A DNA stretch of 64,000 nucleotides, taken from positions 124,001-188,000 of the forward strand of contig NADL03000609.1 in assembly GCA_002205965.3 (NCBI GenBank), read 5' to 3'. Positions 54,408 to 64,000 of the stretch are shown piece by piece; position 1 is the first letter of the stretch, and every line of letters begins with the position of its first letter. The stretch comes from Kappaphycus alvarezii (taxonomy: Eukaryota > Rhodophyta > Florideophyceae > Gigartinales > Solieriaceae). Below the pieces are notes generated by a model. It was not told where the DNA came from and did no database searches. It saw only the letters and a program-made list of their open reading frames with translations. Position numbers and translations under genes: made by a program.

Positions 54408-54935
54408 TGTGGGAACCTGGCCGTTATTTTTCGCGCGCGCATAAGCTACCTACAACTAAGGACAGGCTGTCCTGTCCCGGGCCAGTAGGGCCACGTGTAG
54501 TTGCTTTGCAATTACTTTCAATTCCCCAATTATTCCTTTATTTTAGTAATTACTGTAAGACTAGTCTAGCTGACAGTGCCACACTAGGTGGCGCCGTCCT
54601 ACACTACTTAGGTGTCACCACCCTAGGCCGTCCACAGTAAACCAAAAAGAAACCCCGAGCCAAAGTTACCATTTTATTTCCGTGACCGGAGTAGTCCAGA
54701 AGTTCAACCTTAACCAGGCTAGGACCCTAGTTTGTGACCGGCAAGCCTAGCGCTGCAAGGATCACTACAGCTAGACCCTTCTAGCGTGCGGCCGGAGTAG
54801 TCGGCGCTACCCCTTTATCGCGCGGCCGGAGTAGTCGGCGCTACCCCTTTATCGCGCGGCCGGAGTGGTCGTGGCTACCCTTTTACTTGGCCAGTCCCGG
54901 AGTAGGACTGCCTACCCTATCCTTTACCCACCGTT
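54408..54935 (+). repeat. Gyp2 3' LTR
   Basis: TGTGGGAACCTGG to TACCCACCGTT, longer than the 5' LTR mainly because the 34-bp GCGCGGCCGGAGTAGTCGGC unit is present three times (starts about 54787, 54821, 54855). Confidence 0.9.
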
Positions 54936-57900
54936 ATGTTACATATCAGAAATTTTCCCTTTGAATTCTGATGCCTATTTGTGCAATTACAGCAGAGTTG
55001 AATATCAGAGTACGAGCAGGTAGTACGTTCTTGTCACCCTTCTTAGATAGTATGGGTGTATCATTCGATGGAACGTCATTTGGTAGAGCACGATCCTTTA
55101 AGTGAGCACGACCCTTTAAGTGAGCATGATCCTTAGCCCAGTTTCCATATCGGTTGCACTTTTGCAGCGACATTGAAGTTTAAGGTTAACCATATGTTGC
55201 TTTATAAGCTTTTCTTAGGCCTTTTAATCGATGAATCTGGATTTCATTTCGACTTTTCAGCTCTACCAGTGTTTTTAGTGCTGTAAATTAGAGACGCACC
55301 CGTTTTGCCAAATTCTTTGGCGATCATATCGCACTTGCAAAGAATGGGAGCTGCATTTTCATGTCTCAAGGAGGAATGTAACGTATCTTTGGAAGATTAT
55401 TTCGCAGAGCAGAACTATACAGCAGCATCTACCGTCGAGATAGCAGTTTTTTCCCGATAACATGCAGCTGTAACGGTACCAAAATTTTCGGCTGCATTAG
55501 ATCCAGTAATATCATCTGCTCAAGCAAAGATGCCAGCAGCTCCAGAAATCAAAGGTGGAATGGATCCTGTATGTATTTAATTGTAAGATAGCAGGCGAAA
55601 ATATAGAGAATCGCTCCGAAGATTCAAAGGCAGCATTTGAGAACATGAACAAAGCGAAGATGAAAATTACAGAAGCAGATTAAGCACAGAAAGTAGATTT
55701 TTGTGCCGCCAAAATTCCCTCGTAGTATCGAAGCAGTTCAGGGAAGCCAAGTTTTATATTGACTGAAACGAACAGGTGACAATATACTTCAGTGAAAGCA
55801 GCCAACGAGTCTTGTTTGTGAACAGATGCAACAATTGTGTCGACGCCGGATGCAGATGAAATAGTTGCGTCTAGGATCTTGCCGCATAGACCCTTAGCGC
55901 TTCCATAGAACTGGAATTGAAGAATTACACCATGGAGACTACTGTCAATTTTCTTGGAGCTCTATGTGGGAGCATGTGCTTGAATGAACTTTACCGAGCG
56001 ATAGCGTCCGCATAATCTTTTCAATCACCCGACCATCTGTCCGGTACAGACTTCATGTCTCAGGAGAACCTTAGTCAAGTGTGGAACGTATAGCCTCTAG
56101 GTTCACCTGCTGGGACCAGAGCGAATAAATTTGGGACGTTGCTACGTTTCTCGATAAAAACAGAGCACGAATAAGTGATGCTCAACAGGATTTTCGGTGC
56201 TAAAGGTCAGTGGGCAGCGTTTAAATACTGATAACCGTTATGCGGGTGCATAATGGGCTGAGTTAGAGTGGACAGAACGGTAGAATGAGGGAGGAAGAAC
56301 GGGAAGCTTCATGGTCAGTCCACAGCCTACTCTTCGTCATGCTTTCTATGTTTAATCGAAGCATCAGCTACTTAAATACAGTATTGATGGTACATTACGC
56401 AAGAGAATGCAAAGTGAAGGAAAAAATTTAGACACAGCAGACAAATTCTGTGTACCACAAGTGCAAAAATACCTTGCATAAAGGAGAAATTTTACTCGCA
56501 GGTTAATTTCGGACAATTCGTGCCAAATTTTACCGAAACGAAGCAGTAGCGAAATGGTTTACATATTAACACATTCCTCCCACGTATCGCATATCTCCCA
56601 CGTATCGCATTCTCATCGACACCTCATCATTATGAGAAGCAATATGCCGCCTATTACGCAAAAAAAATCACACAGCGATGAGCTAAACTCATACAAGCCA
56701 GAGAAAAGTCCATTACACACCACGAAGCGGTTTCTCTGATCCGAAAGAAAGTAATTAACTCATTGAGAGATTTATATTTTAAAGAAAAGGCATTACTTTT
56801 TTAGTTACTGGAATATTAACGCGATTTGGTGGTGTGCTAAAGTTATTTCTCTGAGTATACGTCGAACTGTACTGTCAAGCCCAGGCAAAAAAGATAGTAT
56901 AGTATTCAATATTGAGGGAAACGTCCCAGCGATTCTCTGTAGATTTTCACAGCTTCAGGCACGTGCTGAGCCGAATAGATGCAGACGGTTGTGAAGGATG
57001 GAAGCAAGGAGTTCCTAGCTTTGATATAATTAGCACCTTTCGGGCCCATAACGGTGACACTAGCTATCACATAAATTTTCATAAAGAATTTGATAAGCTA
57101 GCTTAAGGGAACGAAGGGCATATGCATACATTATTCTCCGGGATGGAGAAGCTCGAACGAGAGAATAAAGGTTTGCTTTCCAACCTATTGCTACTTTGGA
57201 ATATGGGTGAGACAACTGTCAACTCCTCCTAGGGGAAGCATGAGAAGATCTCTGGTGCTTCAAGCGCAAACAGGGCGTGGCTTATAGCAGCAAAGAATAC
57301 GCACGGTCCAACTAAGCAAGTCACAGCAGTCATAGGAATATGTGCATCTGGCCTGTTAGCCCCTCCTTTTTTTTATTGCAGGAAAAATTATTTTAGCAAT
57401 TGGTGGAGCCTATTGAGAGGCAGTTTAAGGGCGAAATCATAGCTAGATTTACGGAGCAAGGATGGTTTCCTGCAGAAACGACTGTCATCAAGATGGGCGA
57501 GATTTGGTCTACGGAGGATCCGATTCTTGCCTCCTGCGTCAGGAATTTTGATAATTTTGCCCGTAAGTTAATAGAAAAAAAGTTATCTTAATGAATGATG
57601 TTGGACAGACATGCGTACAAGTAGTAAATCTCAAGTAAATAAAACGCCAAATTCGGTCTTGTCACGCAATTATCAATGCCCCAAGCACATCCCATGTTCT
57701 CCAACCCTGCAACCAAAGTGTTAACGATCAATTAAAACATTCGATGAGAGAGCTTTGTGATGAGTTCCTCCTCCAAGGGAGCGTTTATGTGACCAAAGCT
57801 AACTTGAACCTCGCTTGCACAATATACAAGTATGAAATCATATCGGCTTCAAAAGTGAAACCCTCATTTAGAGTCATTGGAATATTTCCCTTCGGTAAGG

Positions 57901-60900
57901 ACTTTTGCAAGCAGTTTCGCAGAGGTTTTGAAATGTGGAGCAAAACGAGGAGGAGGAACTAAAATTTTTGAAGGGTGGTTAGTTTCTTCAGGATTGATGC
58001 TAATTCAACAAAGAAAATCGGATCACCGAACGTATGAGCAGATGAAAAAGACTATCAAACGTCCGCCCCTGTGTCCAATAATTTCCAGTAGTATTTCCTA
58101 TTCTGAAAGAGCAGTAAAAAGTCAAAAAAATCGTCCAAAAGTGCTTCAAAGAAAGAAGGATGTCGAATAAACTGGTTCTACAAGCCGCAGCATCAGAAAA
58201 AGTGAAAAATCTTACATGAAAGCACGTTTTCTCTTTGCTGCAGGTCCTTCGGCTGAGTTCTTATCCTTTCGACCCGTCTTTCGGGGGAAATCTGGGGCAG
58301 AGCGTTTCGCATTCGAGGAGAGAGGGGTCGCTCTGAAAAAAGAGAATCAGAAGCCCCTAAAAGATTTGAAGGCTGAACTTAGACTCTCAGAAACGTTTTG
58401 TAAAAGAAAAGAGCGTTAGGTGGAGAGATATCGTCGCGTTTTAGCTGAGGAGAGGGAGAAGTTTATCATGTGGGGGGCAAAATATTAGGGAGAGGAAGTT
58501 GCTCTTTAGGAAAGGGATAGGTAGCAGAAATTGAGGCTTAATCTTGTGCCGGATCATGGATTTGATATAATGAGAAGGAAGAAGCTGGTAGTTCCGATCC
58601 GTTATTATCAGTTTTCAGCGAATTTAGTGTTTTTTTCGCTTGAAAAGTCCATGGAAAATGCCCGGAAATAGGACGGGGAGGGCTTCAATGAAGCCATGGG
58701 TGTGGTTGGGGATGTTCAATTCATTAATTATTCTATTGAAATCGATAGCGAGTAGTGCGATACCGTTCATAATTTTTCTTTTTTCCTTTTAGGACCTCTT
58801 TCGCAGCCTATATGGTGTAATGATGTTCATTAAATTACATTTCAGTTATTTCAGTCAAGAAGGAGTCGATCTAGATTACCGCTTGGCAATGAAGTTCATG
58901 GAACCAAGGAGAATAACTAAGAAAGAGCAGAACCTAGTTTACTTTTACCCATATTTTAGGTGTCCAAAATTTCCATTTTATGGAAGGTACATGCAGCATT
59001 GAGGTGCACTAATACATGCAGCTGGCGAATATTTTTATAGATCTCTAGTGGTCAGTATCTACAGTTCAATGTTCCTCTGTACACTCATGGAATACCATCT
59101 TCCTTCTACAGATCCTCACAGGTTAAAGCTGAGACAGTGAAGCCATTCTATATGCTAACGGTTTGGAATTTCAGACTGCTTTGATTATCGTTGGAATTTT
59201 ATGCGGCCCTCTGTTATCTTTCCTTCAGTCTTGCGACATAAGTATTGATACCTTCCATAAAATCACCGCGAAACTCAAGAGGAACCCTTCCCCTTGTAGA
59301 GTTGTTGAATAGAACTCTGACTGTCGTTGTATGAAATCATCTCTGCTTTCTGTCATCATTTTGCTTAACCGATAGAGACCAAACTCCAGTGCTTCGAAGA
59401 ATACTCCGTTTAATTACGGAGCCAGTGAAACAGAGAGATAGGTAGTCGGGCGCTGCTAAAGGAGGAGTGGAGGCGATGGCAGTGTGCTTCAGAATGTGGG
59501 GGCAAAGGGTCAATAGAGTGTAGCTAGATTCCCCCAAGGATCCAGAAGACCCGCTTCCTTTTAGTCAGTACTCTATCTCTAGCGTAGTCCATATATAGGT
59601 GCACCATGCAAAGTCCTCAATACCCCATTGTAACAAACCTAAAACCATTAAGTCTGAGTAGGGTGTAGATGTAGATTCTAGCTCACTCACTAAAATCTAT
59701 GGTAGTGACTAGACAATAGGTACTGATACAGGGTAACCACTAAACGAACTACCATAAAGACCTCTAGCGTGTCGCTACGTCAAATAAATTGGTTACGAAT
59801 AATATATAAAGATTATATATAAAACTCCGTAACACCAATTCAGGCAACTAGATTTTTATCCACGTTCTCTGTTACAGCCGCCTACGAAGCTCTTCGTCCA
59901 TTACCCTTGCATAGGCTTGTACACGAGCAGGCCATAACGACATCTTAACAATCTTATATAGTATACCGGAATTTGCGATGCAAAATCCCATAAGGCGCAT
60001 GGTCCCTACTTAGAGATGGAGCTTCCACTTTAAACCAACAAGCTCTCTATTAAGTCGTTCGATGTGCAACGCTCCTTCTACAGCCCCGTGTTGTACTACA
60101 CGCATATGAAGGGTCGGAAGCAATTTTGCCGCCATAGTATCCGACATCGTATGAAGCAGAGCAAGCACAATAAAGTTTGATGCCTGATTTTAGTAATACC
60201 GTTATCCCTGATACGCGTCTCGGAGTGCGAACAGCGTGAGTTGCAACCGCGCCCGACTCCCTACCCATTTCTTGGCGTTGAACTCTATGCCAAATGACAT
60301 TTTTACCGTAATCGGTAGCTGCTCATAAAAGGTTACGGCCCAACAAAAATTTTACCCAACTGTCTCTGCCACACACTTGCGTAGATACAGTATGTAGAAC
60401 CTATATCTATCTGGAGAGGGTTGTTCGTCAGGGAGCAACTGGTCTGGACCTACTTTTTCGGAGGTGAAGGGATGTTCCTTGATGCCTTTACAAAATGATT
60501 ATACATTTGATGTAATCCAGCTGTGAACTGCATTAGTAATTTCTTATTTTCAACAGCATTGCTTAATTCAGAACGTGGACTGATACTATACTTCCGCGTA
60601 GCACTGTACTTTAAGTCGGCCTGCAGTGTGCTCTGCTTCCTTCGGCTCTGGATGATCCACGATTTGGGACATTTCTCGTGGAATAACGGCCTATTGTGAT
60701 CAGCTACTGTACTGGAAGAAAGACTTCCGGTTGTCACTGCAGCCATACTTGGGGGTTGATTTTCCGTTGCGGTTACGCCATTCTTCGCAGGATTGGCAAG
60801 TCTCACACTGTGCAACAAGTCCCCTTTGAATTAACATTGATGCATACTTGATTCGTTGATGGCGGTTCTTTACAGTTAAAAGCACATCACAGATACAGCA

Positions 60901-61600
60901 GGACTGAATGTGCTCGAGAGTAACGTTGCGTAGCGAGGATGTAAAGCCACAACTCTTCTTTCTCCTGACGGCCTAACAGATTGGTTCTTTTCTTCAGAGC
61001 TAATAAATTTGATCTTTTCCTTCAATCTTGGGAATCTGCAAGAATTACATTAAGAATTCTGGGTTCCAGTAGCATAAACATAGATGTACATTGCAATATA
61101 TACTGTCCATCTATTTTTATGCTACAGCAAACAATTCTAAGGTGACACTACAGTATGGCTGAGATTTGGGAGATTAACATTGAAAGAATAACAGTCACGG
61201 CAGGAGCCCACCGCAAACTTCCCCGCTGTTTGTCTGTACGATCAAATTGTAAACCTACCTGATGCAACCCAGACGTGGATATGTTGACGGGGGCTACGAT
61301 GTAATTGGTCGATAAACGGAGTATGGTCGTTTGTACATGGAAGTGTAGATCATCCATCTATCCGTGACAAAGCAGCTGTCTGAAGGGAAGTTGAAGAGCA
61401 CCAGACATCCATAACTCCACTGGTGTGGTCAACGCGTTCGGTCAAATGCACTTGCATGGACCTGCCAAGTAAGCGTCGCTGAGGCAAAGTATAAAGGGTT
61501 TGTGCCATTCGACCGCCCACTCGCCTCTTGCCACGCTCTCGCTGTTTGTGCTATCCCGCACGTCTTGATGAGTAACTCGCGTGACCGCGAAACAAATGGG
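54936..61600. other. AT-rich stretch without confident genes
   Basis: Many stops in all frames. Small possible coding remnants: DSKAAFENMNKAKMKITEAD at about 55625, a 97-codon Lys-rich frame at 57877-58170, a 67-codon frame at 58216-58419 (FAFEERGVALKKENQKPLKD) and a 122-codon minus frame at 60818-60450. None shows a family motif. The sequence may be an old transposon or host intergenic DNA. Confidence 0.5.
55086..55137. repeat. 18-bp tandem repeat, three units
   Basis: GAGCACGATCCTTTAAGT repeated at 55086, 55104 and 55122 with small changes. Confidence 0.75.
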
Positions 61601-61607
61601 GACCAAT

Positions 61608-61648
61608 TTCTGTTTTCTTGAGAATCTCAAGTTCTCAAGAAAACAGAA
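61608..61648. repeat. Perfect 17-bp hairpin
   Basis: TTCTGTTTTCTTGAGAA, 7-base loop, exact reverse complement TTCTCAAGAAAACAGAA. The loop region itself adds CTTGAGAATCTCAAG. It lies 70 bases before the nuclease-domain fragment and could be a transcription-end structure or a small element terminus. Confidence 0.8.
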
Positions 61649-61721
61649 GAGATGCCATGTTTTCAATTTGTTATTTGTATACTGTAGTAATGTTTGCATA
61701 CTGTTCTGTACAGCCCTCATA

Positions 61722-62089
61722 ATGCTCCCTCCCTCCCCTCAAGGCATCAACGTCACCATCGTCAGCCCCCACTCTCGTCCCTACCGCGACCTCGCCGACG
61801 GCGGTGCATCCACGCTCGAGCGGGCAACCCTCAAGAAGCACACTTATTATGGCCCCCCATGCCAGTCTGAAGGCATCGACTTGCGCCCCCTGGCCTTCGA
61901 TGTTTATGGCCAGATTGACATCACCGGTCTTCAACTCCTCCTAGACATCGCAACTTGTTTCGCCGCTAGACGAGGCAAGCCCGCTTTCACGGAGTTTTGT
62001 GCACTTCGAACCACGTTGTCTGCCTTCTTGCAACGCTACACTGCCGTTATGATCAACCAGCGTCAATTCAGCGCTGTTGAGCCCCACTA
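61722..62089 (+). pseudogene. PD-(D/E)XK nuclease domain fragment of RT family
   Basis: Open frame with INVTIVSPHSRPYRDL, ERATLKKHTYYGPPC, LRPLAFDVYGQIDITGLQLL and QRYTAVMINQRQFS, ending TAG at 62087-62089. It corresponds to the C-terminal domain of the NVTFISPHS variant but is clearly divergent and undamaged from Asn onward. The upstream RPD part and RT are absent. AATAAAAGG at about 62130 is a possible polyadenylation signal. It may be the 5'-truncated end of a retroelement copy. Confidence 0.65.
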
Positions 62090-64000
62090 GGTCCAGCTGG
62101 GGCCGCTCGGTCCCCTCATTATGCATTTGAATAAAAGGTCACCTTTTCCTCATAATCATGTAATTGGCGGCAACAAATCTCAAAAAATCACAAAAAGAGG
62201 AAAAACTCAAAAAAGAGCACACGAATTTTTGTGTAACTGATGAGCTCCTGTAAAACTGTACTGTACAGCACTATACAGTCATGATACCGTAATTCATGTA
62301 CTATTCAAAGCGCAACTGTAATGCAACATTATCTGCAATTAATAATTAAAATTATATTCATCTCTTCGAAATCAATGCCAAATGTACAGTGCAGTACAAT
62401 ACTGCCAACCTCTCAACAGATAAAATTGCTCGGTGCAACATAAAGTTTGTGTTACAAACTATACAAATTGTAACATGCAAAGTTTAGCCACCCTATTCAC
62501 ACCTGTTTGTTTGATGTTTGTTTTTCTGTTACTTCAGTAAGGGTTTCAATGACTTGGCACGATGCACCTACAGTATGATGCTAACCTATTTTTCAATCAT
62601 TAAATTAATTAAAACACCTGAATTTTCCGCCTGCAGTATAGATCTTTCGTGAAGTACACTTCACTGTAACTTCTGTAACTTCTGTTACATTCTAAACTGT
62701 ACGACAGTAAACAGTCTGCTGGAGACATTGTCCTATGACTATGCTACTGTAAGGGTAGTAGGGTGACCAGAAAGTGATCGCCCATTTTACAGTATGAATC
62801 GTACAGTGGGCATACACTGATTACGGGTAAAAAGTTTGTATAGTTTAAATATTTTGAAAGTAGGGTCATTTTCTCGAAGTTAACCTGATATTCTTTTAGG
62901 GATTAAGGCAAAGACGAGTGGATGTAAGCTTTCACACGAAGATGTCTAGATCACACCAGAAAACGGGCAGGAGACGAGCCATACATGTACTGTAAAGAGC
63001 GGAAATGGCTTACAGTTATTGTAATCTCCATTGCCCCCGTAATGTTATTCCTACGATTAATAGCAAATAGCAAAAAAGGGGGGGAAATGTAGGGCTTATT
63101 TCATATTTGAAAGATATGGTCGGTTGTGGCACGGAATATCCTAAAAAAAGAGAGTAGGCGAAAAGTTTGCTTTATCTATGATAGAGAGGCCTACTGTACA
63201 AAATTTATCCATAATGATACCGTACAATTGTTTATTTTATATACAATACAGTTTTACAGTACAGTATATTGCGAAATCTTTACCCGAGGTTGTTTCATAC
63301 CCAAGGGTACATCCGATTGTTTGATTACCACCCTTCAAAGAAATAAATACGTACGATTAGTAGACCCATTACAGTACAACGGTTACGTACAGTACTTACA
63401 GTGAATTGCTCAGTACACAATCAACAATCATTTTGCAATGCCTTTTCCATAACCTGCTCGTCTCGCGATAAAGTGAGACTCGGCTTTCCCTCGGGCTGCC
63501 CTCCTCTTCTTACAAACCCATCACTAACGACATTATGGTGTGGTCCTTGCAAGTTCCAATCGCGATTCGACACGCCGCCGGGCAGCCTGTTCCTGGGGCT
63601 CAACTCTTGGTTGATGACGAGTTCCAGTCCTTTCTTTGGGCAGCGCACGACGTGCTCTTAGTGCCCTCTGTTGCAGGTCCCTCCCCATTTGCGGTGGCAG
63701 TTTCTTCCGCTAGCTTTCGATACACTGTGCTTGTACTGTAGGGCACGCGCGCTACAAACGTTGCAAGACGTTTTCGCCAATCGTATAGTACAGTACTGTA
63801 TAAGTTTAGGTTACAAGATGGGGCAGAGCTTACTATAGGTTACGTATCTAGTAGAGGGTGTGCTTTCCCAGCTTGTTCAAGTGCCGCAAGTGCTCTCCTT
63901 GCTTCCATTCCATCTGACGGCGCACCGCCGGGTGACCTACTGTAGAACCCCCCATCTGATATGTCGCATGACTTAGCAGAGTGACCTCCGTTGTATGAAC
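62090..64000. other. AT-rich intergenic, TACAGTA-rich
   Basis: No supported gene. Many ACAGTA/TACTGT words (62255-62275, 63250-63265, 63370-63400, 63785-63800). Frames at 63126-63404 and around 63421-63741 on both strands have no recognisable motif. Confidence 0.5.

Larger units (their letters stand above)
45454..54935 (+). mobile_element. Chromodomain Ty3/gypsy retrotransposon Gyp2
   Basis: LTR, gag, zinc knuckle, protease, RT, RNase H, integrase, GPY-like region, chromodomain, LTR. Order and chromodomain place it with chromoviruses. The two LTRs are alike over about 490 bases with scattered differences. The whole element, LTRs included, is crowded with short inverted repeats (see findings). 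Gag carries an apparent insertion at about 46683-47165. Several one-base frameshifts break pol. The boundaries come from alignment of the LTRs; no clear target duplication was seen. Confidence 0.93.

Noticed and set aside
60450..60885. Cys-containing minus-strand frames resembling the N terminus of an IS-type transposase zinc ribbon
   Set aside because: Cys spacing is only loosely similar, the frame breaks at once, and no DDE core can be read upstream or downstream.
63421..63741. ORFs on both strands near the window end
   Set aside because: No motif, no second copy, and both strands equally open in a short GC-rich patch.

Overview
This is a eukaryotic, transposon-dominated window with no convincing single-copy host gene. 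It holds gag-pol retrotransposons with gypsy-type integrases, a chromodomain-bearing gypsy element, a DIRS/Ngaro-like tyrosine-recombinase retrotransposon, and many broken copies of a reverse-transcriptase family that ends in a zinc finger and a PD-(D/E)XK-like nuclease. The mixture fits a repeat-rich alga (a red alga is one possibility), an oomycete or an early-branching fungus; nothing seen decides between them.

Region 1 (1-25.5 kb). Two inverted copies of one Ty3/gypsy family, called Gyp1 here: copy A (1-7771, +) and copy B (14473-22340, -). A further 3'-end fragment (22331-23304) and two solo LTRs (8601 and 24965) belong to the same family. Gyp1 has gag, protease and RT-RNaseH-integrase reading frames that meet at ATGA/TAATG-type stop-start overlaps. 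Its integrase C terminus runs into an unfamiliar domain present twice in tandem, and an acidic reading frame lies just before the 3' LTR. Copy B sits inside a 1.65-kb inverted repeat (12829-14472 and 23305-24964). A hypothetical frameshifted gene (10.4-11.8 kb, -) has a deleted paralogue at 30.7-31.9 kb.

Region 2 (25.5-32.6 kb) and region 4 (38.2-42.9 kb) are mosaics of the RT/PD-(D/E)XK family. At least four nuclease variants are present, and blocks at 26.4-28.1 kb recur inverted and in swapped order at 40.7-42.5 kb. A short 3'-end sequence tag marks three of the fragment ends.

Region 3 (32.6-37.9 kb, -) is a DIRS/Ngaro-like element with gag-like, RT (YMDD), RNase H and tyrosine recombinase (HSLR, catalytic Tyr) segments and repeats that look like split direct repeats.

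Region 5 (42.9-54.9 kb). A decayed AT-rich retroelement (43.0-45.4 kb) abuts a 9.5-kb Ty3/gypsy element with near-intact LTRs and a C-terminal chromodomain (Gyp2, 45454-54935). Gyp2 is densely packed with short perfect hairpins through coding and non-coding sequence alike, a property not seen in Gyp1. This is the most unusual signal in the window.

Region 6 (54.9-64 kb) is AT-rich and largely unassigned, with one nuclease-domain fragment (61722-62089) and many TACAGTA/TACTGTA words. Almost every coding block in the window is broken by one- or two-base indels while the protein motifs stay sharp, which suggests either recent decay or residual long-read errors.
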